Positions 12,015-22,898 of a stretch of DNA of 64,000 bases are shown here, piece by piece (the stretch's first letter is position 1; every line of letters begins with the position of its first letter). Source of the stretch: Metarhizium brunneum (Eukaryota > Ascomycota > Sordariomycetes > Hypocreales > Clavicipitaceae); NCBI RefSeq assembly GCF_013426205.1, contig NC_089423.1:5270001-5334000 (forward strand). Direction: 5' to 3'. Under the pieces are notes generated by a model. That model was not told where the DNA came from. It did no database searches and saw only the letters and a program-made list of their open reading frames with translations. A program made the position numbers and the translations under genes.

Positions 12015-12752
12015 ATGTTCAAGATGAAAGCTGTTGACGTGCTTGCATTGGGACTCAGGTATATACCACCATCGAGATTCAACATGACTCACCTAGGTCT
12101 ATATACTGACTCTTCCAGTGCCGCGCTGACCATGGCAACTGTTCCCGTCACGGTCACAACGACAGTGACGGAATGCGCTGCCTCATGCTATTCCACTGGC
12201 TACGCGACTACCGGCATTCCTGCGTACTCGACACCGCCCCCCTGGTACATGACCCCGGATCCGGTGAAATCGCCCGACTCGCCCGTGACGACTGGTTACG
12301 GACCATCCGCGCAGGATCCAAACGCTTCATCCACCAAAGACTCGTGCTCGTCCTCGGGAGGCAGCACCTCGAATGTGTATTCTCCCACGCCCCAGCCGTA
12401 TTCGGAGACTACGCCTCCCTCCTACGACGGCACGGCAACTCCGACGTACCAAAGCCCATCTGGGACAACCTATACACAGGAATCCCCAATACCATCCGCG
12501 CCGAGCACTCCGCCAAGCTACGTATACCCATCGCCGTCGTCCGAGTCCAGCGCCGAGGCTACGGAAACGTCTCTGCAAACCACCACACCCACTACGTTAG
12601 CCACCAGTACTAGGGAACGAGGCAGCAGCAGCAACGCAAGCGGTACACGAGGTCCGCCTCCAGTGTATGAAACACCCACCGACGAGCCACCTTCTTATGA
12701 TGATCCTCCCTCCTACACTGATCCTCCTTCGTATGGAGAGGCGGGGCTTTAG
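12015..12752 (+). CDS. Ser/Thr/Pro-rich protein with signal peptide and PPxY repeats
   Basis: No homologue recognised. Exons 12015-12058 and 12119-12752 give 225 residues. The 60-nt intron (GTATAT..CCAG) is in frame, but its removal creates a clean signal peptide (MFKMKAVDVLALGLSAALTM), which is why I prefer the spliced form. The rest is low-complexity: Thr/Ser/Pro-rich with VTVTTTVTEC near the start, as in fungal cell-wall or secreted proteins, and no transmembrane helix or obvious GPI signal. Seven PPxY motifs occur (PPWY, PPVY and five PPSY), three of them in a tight C-terminal run DEPPSYDDPPSYTDPPSYGE. Such motifs bind WW domains, so an intracellular role cannot be excluded. A TATA box stands about 100 nt upstream. 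Confidence 0.7.
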   Translation: MFKMKAVDVLALGLRYIPPSRFNMTHLGLYTDSSSAALTMATVPVTVTTTVTECAASCYSTGYATTGIPAYSTPPPWYMTPDPVKSPDSPVTTGYGPSAQDPNASSTKDSCSSSGGSTSNVYSPTPQPYSETTPPSYDGTATPTYQSPSGTTYTQESPIPSAPSTPPSYVYPSPSSESSAEATETSLQTTTPTTLATSTRERGSSSNASGTRGPPPVYETPTDEPPSYDDPPSYTDPPSYGEAGL

Positions 12753-12981
12753 GGCTGTTACAACCTCTGCGACACCTGGCACCCATCGGTGATGCAGAGC
12801 ACGGGACAACGTACAACAAGGCAACGCGCGTCCTATATTTTCGGCTCAAGAAAAAAAAGCTTGACAAGCAAGTCCTTTATTTAGTCCATCGTGATCACAG
12901 ATCCATGATTCTATAGTCTATCGTTAAATAAGAAACAGTTCAACCTTTTCTCATCGATATCCGGGGTATTACTTAATGCCT

Positions 12982-14738
12982 CTATGAACCCTTTGAAAGG
13001 CAAACAACCGCCCACTTCCCGTGCCAAGCCCATCGTCTGGCGCCAGTATCACCACCGCCACCTTCAGTGGCCCTCAATTCTTCGTCTTTGCCAGCCGGAA
13101 GGCCGACAACGACGTCAGCCTTGCAGGTTCGCAGAGAAAGGACGTTGATCCCGGATCCGGGGCCCATGGGGCCGAGGGCGGTGGTCCACGGGGTAGTGGG
13201 ATCCCAGTGAGCCTGCAAGTTCCAGTTAGCTTCTGCCGAAAAAGAACAAAAAAACATGTTAACATGTCTATAGAAGAGGGCGGGGGGCGTACATCGCCGG
13301 TGAGCTTTCGGTAGTTCAGGTCACCCTTGAAGATGGTGAGCTCGGCATGCTTCATGTCCTCATGAAGGTCATGAGCCTCTGCAGGCAGGCGCCAGAAGCT
13401 GCCACCAGCAGTCCAGTAGCGGTTAGGGCGCAAGATGATCCGATCCTCCGCGTAGAAGTTAGTCCACTCCTGGGCGACAAAGAGGAGGTCCTCGGCCTCC
13501 TTGTCAGTCAAAGGAGCCGGGGTTTTGTCTTGCGCCTTCTCCTCGTCGGACTGAGTCTCGAAGAACTTTTTGGGATCGGCAATGGCGTTCAGGAGAAGGC
13601 CGTAGTCGCCAGGCAGGACATCGGACACAAACCAGGGGATTGACTTGGGATGGAGAATGATGTGGGTGGCCAGGCCAGAGGTAAGGAGGAATCCGGCCAG
13701 GACGAGGTCAACGTACAGCTCGAAGCCCGAGTTGTCGAGGACAAAATCAACACGGCGCTCCTTCTTGCCTTCATCGCGAGCCTTCTTGAGGATAGCGTAA
13801 GCCTCGGGGAGGTGGTTGATCAGAATGTTCTTCTCTGCCGCCTTGCGAGCCTGGCTTCCCTGGAGCTTCTGGATGTCCTCGTAGGTGAGGTTGGTGAGCA
13901 GAGACAGGTCGGTTGCGTTGCCCCAGAGGCAGATCTCGAACATTTCTGTGAAGAGAAGCTTCTCGGCCTCCTCGTCATGAGTTGCATCTTTGTTAGAGCG
14001 AAGCTCCGTGACAAACTCCTTGTATCGGGAAGCTAGCTCAACAACTGCATTGCGAGAGGTACGGAACGTGTCCATCTTCTGGCGGGAAAAGATGTCATAG
14101 TTCTTCCAGTGCTTGGTGAGACTGAAAAAGGTGCTGATGCGTCTGTTGGGCACGGAATTTAGCATCGAGACGTCCTGAGTAGTCGGATTCGAAAAACTCC
14201 CACGCACCTGTACATGTAGCACTCGGAGAACAGCCACGGGACGTCCAACCATGTAGGCTCGCCCAACTGCTTAATCTCTTCGTTGTAGCGGGCAATCTCG
14301 TCGGGGTAGCCATCGTCGACAATGATGGGGCTGTAGCAGTGTGATTAGCCCAGATTCTCCTCCTGGCATGGTAAGAATTCGTTGCAGTACGCACGTAAGC
14401 TTGTGGTCGTGAAGAACGCCGTATTTCAGATCGACCAGCTGCTGAATAATCTTATTGCCTTCAGCTTGCTTCTCGGGGTCGGCGTTGTGGGCGGTGCGGT
14501 GGACGTCGTCAATGGCGCCAGTCTACATGGACGGAGCTGTCAGCACTCTCCTCTTTCACTGTAGCCATACTTGATGGGAAGTTCATACCAGGATAACCGG
14601 CCAGCGGTTTCGCACAGAGTCGTGGGCAAACGACGTCGGGTCGCTGGTGACGGATTTGGCTGGGATTGCGCATGTCAGTTAGGCTCTGGCCAGTGGTCGA
14701 ATGCACGAGTTCGTACGGGTCTTTGTATCGTATTCCAT
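12982..14738 (-). CDS. ARMT1/DUF89 family damage-control phosphatase
   Basis: Metal-dependent phosphatase of the DUF89 family (relatives: human ARMT1, yeast YMR027W), thought to remove damaged or excess sugar phosphates; a protein carboxyl methyltransferase role was also claimed for the human protein. Six exons on the minus strand: 14717-14738, 14589-14659, 14395-14522, 14208-14330, 13293-14142, 12982-13212, total 474 residues. Each junction restores family text, for example RWPVIL|TGAIDDVHRT, HDHKLT|PIIVDDGYPDE, SECYMYR|RISTFFS and KLTGD|AHWDPTTPW. Catalytic and metal motifs are VLDNSGFELYVDLVLAGFLL (the DNxGxE/D signature) and GDLNYRKLTGD near the C terminus. The tail RTCKADVVVGLPAGKDEEL is family-typical. 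All introns are 57-80 nt. A full-length intact gene. Confidence 0.93.
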
Positions 14739-15733
14739 CTTGATCTACTTATTCAAAATAAAATAAAATAAAATAAACCATGCGTGTACCTGCAAATGCG
14801 TATAGGAGAGAAATGTATAACAAAAAGATGGCAAGGCCAGAGTGACGGCGACGGCGAGGGGCAATATTGATTGATGGCTGGAGATAAATCACTTATTCGC
14901 GGGGCCAATTTTTAGTCCATGGAGGGGCAACAGCGGCGCATCAAGACGCCAAAAAACAACTCGAGCGGGTCTGCCGAAGAGATGCCACAATGCACGGTGC
15001 TATTACGACAGCTGCGATTGCTACGGTCAAGGGCCAGGTGGATTACGAAGTGGGTTTCAAGTCTCTGTCTCCGGTCAAGTAGGGAATCCCGCGCTCGCTC
15101 CAGTCCATCGCCATCCAGCAGCAAGACGCACGTTCCTGTCTGGGTTTCCAGGGTCCCCCGTTCCTGCTCGGGCGGCACTTCAAAGGGGCCCCATGCGCGC
15201 GCCCAATGAACGCAACCGAGTAGTGCGCCACGGCGTCGTCAATCTGCCCAGGTGCCTGCCCAGGAGCCCAAGTCTCAGTGATTGCGGGTGGCATATCGCT
15301 GCGTGTTACTGAGTAGTACGGAGTAGTACTTGACACGCAAAATGACGCTGGTGGATACTTTAGGTGGGTTTGGATGAGACTGCATCTCCATGCCCGACGT
15401 CATTACTGGAGACATTCTACTGGGCCTTTGGCCAGGCGCAAACTTGCTCTCAACAACCATTCGTCGATGCAACCCGTCGATGTGAGGGTGCAGGAAATGG
15501 AGGGAAAAAGAAAAAGTTTGCAGAGGTGCCTGGGGATGGAACATCCAACGGCACACAGGTTAGCCATTGCGTCCGAGATGAACGCATGCCATCAAGTGCT
15601 ATTGTCAGATGGTGCGTGGATCTGAGTGTTGGTTCTTCTTGAATGCAAAAGAATCAACATATAAATGTGGTCCGAAACTACCACTCATCCTTCGTCACCC
15701 GTAACAGAATTCCTCCAAGCATCAGATTCAACA
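14739..15733. other. Intergenic region, about 1.0 kb
   Basis: No gene supported. It contains a short AAAAT tandem repeat and one copy of the 9-mer TACGGAGTA at 15317-15325, listed separately. Confidence 0.55.
14755..14777. repeat. AAAAT tandem repeat
   Basis: Four AAAAT units plus a partial unit, immediately upstream of the ARMT1 start codon on its strand. A simple-sequence repeat in the promoter/5' leader. Confidence 0.8.
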
Positions 15734-16681
15734 TCACTCTATAACGCTATATTCCGGCAGGCTCTGAAATGCCACAATACTACCACCGCAGCCATCAATT
15801 GATCCTTTAGACATGAGATCCATATCCAGCGTATCCAGCCTCTCCAATGCTCGTTTCACAGCCTCGGTGGTTTTTTCGACCCTGCCAACACTAAACAAGT
15901 CGAAATGGTGCCCGTCAACAGGAAATACCTCAGTAAACATATTCTTGTCATACCGCCCCCATCCAAGCCTCTTATCCGCGCGGTATGTATCCAATTCATC
16001 AAATCCAGGTGAGCTGGCGGCCGTCGGCAGTCGCTCCTTGGCTCGCAGAAGCACGCTCTTCGGCCTCGTATCCGCATCGTCTCCATCCCAGACGGGCATC
16101 TTCCACCTGCCGACCATGCGCCTCGCCTGCACCATGCACCTTCTCGACAGTATCTCGTTCTTTGTCAGGCCAGGTTCCGACACATTGCTGGAAAATTCGG
16201 TTGCTGTGGTCCGTTTGAGGCCACCGGGATATATTGTGTCAACCATGAGAATACCAACGACTTTGATGTCGTCATCGTCGACGAGACGTTTGGCGATCTC
16301 TAAGCTGAGCATGCCGCCAAGACTCCATCCGCCCAAGTAGATCTGGACACGCCCGTCACTCGACTTCCGGATAGGAAAGTCTCGCTTCATTACTGCCGTT
16401 CGGATCCACACGGTATATACCTCTCCGAGATCTGCGAGAGATCCCTCAAACGCCTCTGGACTGTGAAAGTATGGATTGCGTATGCCATAGATGAACCTGT
16501 TGATCGACTCCATGCAGTGATATGCAAAAGTCGTTCCACCGCCATCGTGAATCATGAAGATGGGTGTCGCCGGCCTACCATCCCGGTATGGTTGCCTCTG
16601 TCGTTGGATAAGCTCTGCGCCGTGTCCCAGCTGCATTTGTGCGTCAATTTTGGCAGGTTGCCTGTTTGTGAATGTGGACAT
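15734..16681 (-). CDS. Stand-alone thioesterase-domain protein (alpha/beta hydrolase)
   Basis: Single-exon gene of 315 residues on the minus strand. The fold is the thioesterase domain found at the end of polyketide and peptide synthases: oxyanion region FMIHDGGGTTFAYH (about residue 45), nucleophile elbow GWSLGGML (Ser about residue 120), Asp in GILMVDTIYP, and catalytic His in VDGHHFDLFSV near residue 260. It probably hydrolyses an acyl thioester, either releasing a product or editing a carrier protein. No PKS or NRPS gene is visible in this window, so its partner is unknown. The ATG at 16681 is the first in-frame ATG. Homologues usually occur as free-standing proteins in filamentous ascomycetes. 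Confidence 0.82.
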   Translation of the reverse strand: MSTFTNRQPAKIDAQMQLGHGAELIQRQRQPYRDGRPATPIFMIHDGGGTTFAYHCMESINRFIYGIRNPYFHSPEAFEGSLADLGEVYTVWIRTAVMKRDFPIRKSSDGRVQIYLGGWSLGGMLSLEIAKRLVDDDDIKVVGILMVDTIYPGGLKRTTATEFSSNVSEPGLTKNEILSRRCMVQARRMVGRWKMPVWDGDDADTRPKSVLLRAKERLPTAASSPGFDELDTYRADKRLGWGRYDKNMFTEVFPVDGHHFDLFSVGRVEKTTEAVKRALERLDTLDMDLMSKGSIDGCGGSIVAFQSLPEYSVIE

Positions 16682-17343
16682 GTCCAAATAGCTCGCTTGT
16701 CCAAGGCGTCTTGCTTGGTATTGTGCTGCTATGGCGGTCTAAAGTAGCCTTGCAGGCAGGTTAGCCGCAATGTCTGGGATGTTTGGTGGCCTGAGTGAGT
16801 CAGAATTGATGAGCATCTGGAATATCGCATCCAAACTGTGGTGCTTACAAGGTACATGTATCTGACATATCCACTAGGGGGGGGCAGATGGAACAGTTCT
16901 CCCCCAGTCTGTTAAAGAAAGTCTTCCGAGCACGACACTGTGGCAGTCTGGCGAATGCCAAGAACTGAACCTGTCAGACCAGATATTTCAATCAGCCTTC
17001 AACGTTGTGTAGAATGGATCCAAAGCACTCCCTGTCAGGACAAGCAGTTGACCAACCTACAGAAATGTAATTTATGCTGTGCCAGAACTCCTATGAATGA
17101 TGCATTTCGTCGTTTGTACAAGTGCGTCAATCGCTCAGAAAATTCGGAGCCCAGCCATGGAACTGCGGTCGGCCGCAGCTCCGTTTGTCGTGGCGAAGAA
17201 TGGTGGATCATCAGGATAATCTCCCACCGGTCAAACGGTATTGGCAATTCAGAAGATGTGGCAAACAGCTGGCAAATTTAGCCAGATAGTAATACAGTCT
17301 ATTGCGCTTCGCATATTCGATTTCCATGTCGGAAGAGCTATCA
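16682..17343. other. Intergenic region
   Basis: About 660 bases with no supported gene; it must include the thioesterase promoter and the 3' end of the next minus-strand gene. Confidence 0.55.
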
Positions 17344-18560
17344 TCACAGACAGGGTGGTTGTGCCAAATACCCCTGCAATCGCCACAGCAAGAGATGCAG
17401 CTTCATGACCGACTTACGCTTCCACTGCTTCAAAACTAGAATCTCATTGTCATGAAACAGCTCGGACGCACCTATCAGTCTTGCAAGCTCATTCTCTCCA
17501 AGAAGCCAGTGCAAATTATGCACCGTGAGTTTGCTTCCATACTTTGCGCCGTCCAGATCAAGTGTCGCGTACTGGGTAGAAGAGTTCTCTTCACTTGGTA
17601 ACCACAGCACACATCCACGAGGCTGGACCTCTTTGACTTCATCCCACTTCGTACAAGGCTGGATTAGTTTTTCCTGCCCGTCGCCCTTCATTCCGGATTG
17701 GCAAACCAGAGCATCGACCGCCTGACGTCGCATCATTCCCAAAAGGACATCCCCCATGTCTTGCCTCCAGACGGGGTTTTTGGTGTTTGGCCCCGTGGCC
17801 ATGCCGGTTCGCGTAGCTAGAAGCAGGGCCGCATGCCTTCTATTTGGGCCACCAATTCTGTCTATGACCGATTTTCGAGACAAGGCGTAGCTTGTAACTG
17901 GACTTCTTCTTGGACGCGTGCTTGAAGCGGCTGTAGAAGCATGAGTGTCGGCGCCCAATTCTTGGGCCTGCGGTGCCGCTGTCTCCGAGTATGCACCTTG
18001 TATTTTATCTTTCGAGGGTATCTTTTCGTATATGAGGCCTTCAAATGCCAGAGTACCTGGAGCCCACCACGGCGAATCGTCTTGTGGATGCTTAACAAGT
18101 TCAAAGTCTTGGAAGAAGTACCTCGGCAAGGAGATTGCAGTATTGGGACATCGGCGTATCGGAGTCGCTAGAGCTTGGGCTACAGAGTATGAGATACAAA
18201 TGATCAAGAAAAGTCTCCGAGGCTCGCCTGCTTACCATACGGATTATTGGCCAGCTTCTTCCTAAATCTACCCGTAGCCTTGCTTGGGCTGTGCTTTCGT
18301 GACCGTCGGCGCGCCTTTATCCAGTCGGAATCAAAGAGGGGTGACAGTGGTAAATCGCCTGTAGCCGTTGATATAGTCTTTTCCTCCGTGTTTAGAAGCA
18401 AATTAGCATCGCTGTTACCGGCCCCGAGGCCCGATTCGACCTTGTGGTTCAATGCGTCTTTCGTGAGCGCAGACTTGTCGTATGATGCCCATCTCTGTGC
18501 CTGGACGCTACGGCTAACAGCTCGCAATGGCCTGGCTCGAAATGATATGCTCGCCATCAT
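17344..18560 (-). CDS. Conserved fungal mitochondrial protein of unknown function
   Basis: Exons 18236-18560 and 17344-18179 (minus strand) give 386 residues. The 56-nt intron joins KLANNPY|AQALATPIRR in phase. The N terminus (MMASISFRARPLRAVSRS) is a basic, acid-free amphipathic segment typical of mitochondrial import signals. The body is well structured: PRYFFQDFELVKHP, FTSYALSRK-like VTSYALSRKSVIDRIGGPNR, WRQDMGDVLLGMMRRQ, RGCVLWLP, and the C-terminal KLHLLLWRLQGYLA. I recognise it as a conserved ascomycete mitochondrial protein but know no function. It is divergent from mitochondrial clpP across only about 235 bases, which could mean shared regulation. Confidence 0.8.
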
Positions 18561-18794
18561 GATAACTAATCTTCAAATGCCAGATAATTGCATTGGCACT
18601 GTCAGTGGCCGCCCGCGAAGAGGACTTTGAGAAACTTGGTGACTTGGCGAGGACGAGCCCACTTGGGGATTTTCGGTGGAGAGCTGTCAGAGGTTCTTCA
18701 GAGCTACCAGTTGACATGTATCCCCCACTGTCTTTTGCACCGCCAAGCTCCAGATGTCAACAACATGACACAACAGCGGTAGACCAACGCCACC

Positions 18795-19769
18795 ATGTTG
18801 CGACCACGCGCTTTGCCGGCCATTTGTAGGCTCTCAAGGCCATCTCGTCACTGCAGGCGGTCCTTTGGATTCGCTAGCAGGGCTGGATCCGAGCCGACGA
18901 TGGACTACATTCCGATGCCATATATTGAAGAGACGTCGGTACGCGTGCTTCGGAGAGCCGATCGCATTTCATGATTTCGGGGCTGACTGGAACAGGCCGC
19001 AGGAAGAAAAACATGTTGGTCAAACACCACGCACCTTATATGCTCGCGATCGAAGGGATAATACTGATGGGCGGCAGGGGATATCTTTTCAAAGCTCTTG
19101 CAGGTTGGGGCCTTCGCTACGCACCGGCGCAAATGCCAAGCTGACATGTTTAGGAACGCATTGTCTGCTTAAATGGCGAAATTAACGATTATATGTCTGC
19201 ATCAATCGTTGCTCAGCTCCTATGGCTCGAATCCGATACACCCGAGAAGCCGATCACCATGTACATAAACTCGCCAGGAGGCTCGGTGACGTCAGGTGCG
19301 CTCGCCCAGCAAGGCTGCTCATGAACAAACTCTGACAAGCACGCTAGGGATGGCCATATACGATACCATGACATATATCAAATCTCCTGTGTCGACCGTT
19401 TGTGTGGGCGGCGCTGCCTCGATGGCGGCGATTCTCCTGGCTGGTGGAGAGGCAGGGAAACGATTCTCATTGCCACACAGCTCGATTATGATTCATCAGC
19501 CGCTGGGCGGAACTAGAGGTCAGGCATCGGATATTTTGATATACGCAAACCAAATCCAGCGCATTCGAGAACAGTCAAACAAGATCATGCAATACCATTT
19601 GAATAAGGCAAAGGGTACCGACAAGTACTCGCTGGAGGAGGTCAATGACATGATGGAGAGGGACAAATATCTAAGCGTGGACGAAGCTCTGGAACTTGGA
19701 GTCATTGATGAGATTTTGACCAAAAGAACGGACAAGAAAGAGGGACAAGAAAAGAAGACAGATGGTTGA
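18795..19769 (+). CDS. clpP: Mitochondrial ATP-dependent Clp protease proteolytic subunit
   Basis: Serine protease that forms the ClpP tetradecamer and degrades unfolded matrix proteins with ClpX. Exons: 18795-18938, 19003-19018, 19078-19103, 19154-19295, 19348-19769, total 249 residues. Exon 1 encodes an Arg-rich import signal ([19 protein letters not shown]) then the family opening [11 protein letters not shown]. Exons 2 and 3 are micro-exons (16 and 26 nt); exon 3 reads DIFSKLLQ, the conserved helix before [10 protein letters not shown]. Catalytic Ser in [10 protein letters not shown] (about Ser134), His in HSSIMIHQP (about His159), Asp in MERDKYLS (about Asp215). [11 protein letters not shown] is intact across the intron at 19296. 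The exact ends of exon 2 are tentative; an alternative uses donor 18934 and acceptor 18995. The remaining exons are secure. Confidence 0.88.
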
Positions 19770-20306
19770 GTTGGGCTGGTGACAAAGTGCATCGTTGGCC
19801 AGCTGCCCAGCTCAATCATGTTCCGATGTTGGAGCCCTTGATTGTTGAGATTTGAACCCCAAGATAAATCAATGACTACGCAGTTACAGACTTATCAAGC
19901 CAATGTAGTGCCGCGCATCCAGAGTAGGACTACGAGGTGATTTTGAACGGTCGCCGATGTCGGCGGATTAGCTTCATGCAGCCTGTTAAAACGGTCTCGG
20001 CAGTAGCAAACTATTAATATGCATCAAAGAAGATGTAAACTGTGGCGGTGGTGTAGTCCCCATGATAACACTGGCTAGTAGTATCAGAATGTTCATGCAC
20101 CAAGTCCGTAATAGGGGGTTGCTGGTAAATCGGTCAATCCAAAGTGCGGCCGTTGTGCACCGCCTCCCAGGCTCCTGGTGGCCGGACGCGGCAGTGAGAA
20201 TATCAACCACCAATATCAACCAATAACAGAGCGCCAATTACCTATAGTGGATACCTGTTTGCGACCACAGCAAGCTCTGAAGCACCAGCAGCTCGGTCGG
20301 CCCGCC

Positions 20307-20336
20307 AAAGTCACAGGGACAAAAGTCACAGGGACA
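20307..20336. repeat. 15-bp perfect tandem duplication
   Basis: The unit AAAGTCACAGGGACA occurs twice head-to-tail, about 240 bases before the ILV3 start codon. It could be a duplicated regulator site or a simple slippage product. Confidence 0.8.
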
Positions 20337-20533
20337 GGCTAATAAAAATGACTTTACAATGCTCGCGCCGACACCGCTGACCTGCTCTGTTCACTCCCAC
20401 TTCGTTTCTGTGTCATATCAAAATTCAGTGCAAATTGGCCGTTCCAATCGTCACTGGCAGTGGACAATTGGACCGAGGTGGGATAGTACTTTGACAAGAA
20501 TTGTCCTCAACTTTTTTTGATCCAACCGCTACC

Positions 20534-20539
20534 GAGTCA
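20534..20539. promoter_or_regulatory. Candidate CPC1/Gcn4 site (GAGTCA)
   Basis: GAGTCAT is the reverse complement of ATGACTC, the core recognised by Gcn4/CPC1, the activators of general amino-acid control. It lies about 35 bases before the ILV3 ATG, as expected for a branched-chain amino-acid gene, though this close it may be within the 5' leader. Confidence 0.45.
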
Positions 20540-20573
20540 TCCGTCTGCCTTTGTCAACACCAGACTAGCTAGG

Positions 20574-22465
20574 ATGCAGTCTGCAATGCGGCAACGGCCT
20601 GTCGGCCTGGTCTCGCTGGCGAGAGCTAGTTTCGCACCGTCAAGGAGCCGTGGGTATGCTCAATGCCTCAATATCCTGCCCGACTATTGAACACAATTGG
20701 ACATCTCAATTGCTAACACCGACTGTCACCATGTAGCCGCTTCCTGTCTACCACAATATCTCGCCAGGCCGACGACAAGCTTAACAGAATTTCATCATCC
20801 ATTACGCAACCCAAGTCACAAGGAGCATCACAGGCTATGCTGTACGCCACTGGTCTCTCAGAAGATGATATGAACAAGGCGCAGGTCGGCATCTCGTCCG
20901 TCTGGTACGAGGGCAACCCTTGCAACATGCACCTTATGGACCTGTCAAAAATTGTAAAGGAGTCTGTTGCCAAGGCGGGGTTGATTCCTTACCGATTCAA
21001 CACTATCGGCGTCAGTGACGGCATCTCAATGGGCACAACTGGCATGCGATACTCTCTTCAGAGCCGAGAAATCATTGCCGACAGTATAGAGACTGTCATG
21101 AACGGCCAATGGTACGACGCCAACATCAGCTTGCCTGGTTGCGATAAGAACATGCCTGGTGTCGCCATTGCCTTTGGACGTGTAAACCGCCCTAGCATCA
21201 TGGTTTATGGCGGTACCATCAAACCCGGCTGTGGCCAGTCTGGCGAATCCCTCGACATTGTGTCAGCTTTCCAGGCATATGGACAGTACATCACTGGTGA
21301 GATTACGGAAGAGCAGCGCTTCGACATTATCCGCCACGCCTGCCCGGGTAGCGGTGCTTGTGGTGGCATGTATACTGCCAACACCATGGCCACTGCCCTC
21401 GAAACCATCGGCCTTAGTCTCCCTGGTAGCAGCAGCAATCCTGCCGAGGACCCCAGTAAAATCGCCGAGTGCCAGAGCGTCGGAGAGGCCATCAAGACCC
21501 TTTTGAAGGAGGATATCCGACCCCGCGACATCATGACCCGCCAGGCTTTTGAGAATGCCATGACAGTCGTTTCCATTCTCGGTGGCAGCACCAACGCCGT
21601 ACTCCACCTTATTGCCATCGCTGACTCTGTTGGCATCAAGCTGACCATTGATGACTTCCAGAGCGTCTCTGACCGCGTTCCCCTGCTGGCTGATCTCAGA
21701 CCCTCGGGTAAGTTCGTGATGGAGGACGTTCACAAGATTGGCGGCACGCCCAGTCTGCTCAAGTTCCTTTTAAAGGAGGGCCTTCTCGACGGCTCAGGCA
21801 TCACCGTTACCGGCAAGACCATGAAACAGAACATGGAGAATGTTCCCGATTTCCCCTCCGACCAGCAGATCATCCGCCCACTGAGCAACCCCATAAAGCC
21901 TACTGGCCACATCCAGATTCTCCGCGGATCCCTCGCACCTGGAGGTTGTGTGGGCAAGATTACAGGAAAGGAAGGTCTGCAGTTCACAGGCAAGGCCAAG
22001 GTCTACGACTCAGAGAGCGACATGATTGCCAGTCTGGAGAGGGGCGAGATCAAAAAGGGAGAAAAATCCGTCGTTATTATCCGCTATGACGGTCCTAAAG
22101 GTGGCCCCGGTATGCCCGAAATGCTGAAGCCCTCATCTGCCATCATGGGTGCCGGTCTTGGCAAGGATGTTGCCCTCTTAACTGACGGTCGCTATTCCGG
22201 TGGCTCTCACGGCTTCATTATTGGCCATATCGTCCCCGAGGCCATTGAAGGTGGTCCAATTGCACTCGTAGAGAATGGCGATGAGATTGTCATTGATGCC
22301 GAGAAGCAGGTCATTGATCTCAATGTCCCAGAGGCTGAGATGGAAGCTCGACGAAAGGCGTGGAAGGCACCCGCTCCCAGATATACCAAGGGTACACTGA
22401 AGAAGTACGCAGCTCTAGTTAGCGACGCAAGCGCAGGTTGTGTCACGGATGGTTCTATTCACTAA
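20574..22465 (+). CDS. ILV3: Dihydroxy-acid dehydratase, mitochondrial
   Basis: Dehydrates 2,3-dihydroxy-isovalerate and -methylvalerate, the third shared step of valine/isoleucine synthesis, in the mitochondrial matrix. Exons 20574-20653 and 20737-22465 give 602 residues; the intron falls inside the presequence ([20 protein letters not shown] ... SRG|RFLSTT). Iron-sulfur cluster cysteines are visible in [18 protein letters not shown] and [16 protein letters not shown]. Other family motifs include [30 protein letters not shown] and [20 protein letters not shown]. Length and motifs match the fungal enzyme. The promoter carries a possible CPC1 site. Upstream ATGs at 20574 and 20586 are both in frame; the first is taken. 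Confidence 0.97.
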
Positions 22466-22898
22466 GTGGTCGATTTTTGTGCGCTGGTTGGGCTGATACA
22501 GAATTTGTGTTGGATATATTGCTTCCCGGCGCTTGAAAGGAGTCTGTTGCCAATGGGAATAGGGAATGCTTTCCCGGGCACTGCCAAAATTTGTAGCTAC
22601 TGTAGTAAAAAACAATGGTCTTTGGGCCAGATGACATTCTGCGTTGATAAGAGGAGAATCTTGAAAGATTTAGATAATGAAGACAAATGCAATTAAGCGA
22701 CTGTTAAATTTAAGGGTTTCCCAATATATCTAGACACCTAGGCAGCAACAATTCAATGAGAAATTTCAGTTCCATGCTCCTTGCAATGCAACGCCAAATC
22801 CCTCAGTTAGACGTATCAAATTCCCTACCCTCATCCCCGCCGGGGGGCACCCCCAACGCAGGATCATGAAGCCCAAAAGTACTCTCCGTTGAAGATAA
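22466..22898. other. Convergent intergenic region
   Basis: About 430 bases between the 3' ends of ILV3 and the acyltransferase. It is AT-rich and should hold both poly(A) sites; nothing else is seen. Confidence 0.6.

Larger units (their letters stand above)
19770..20573. other. Intergenic region upstream of ILV3
   Basis: About 800 bases without a gene. It contains a 15-bp direct duplication and a Gcn4/CPC1-type site close to the ILV3 start codon, listed separately. Confidence 0.6.
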
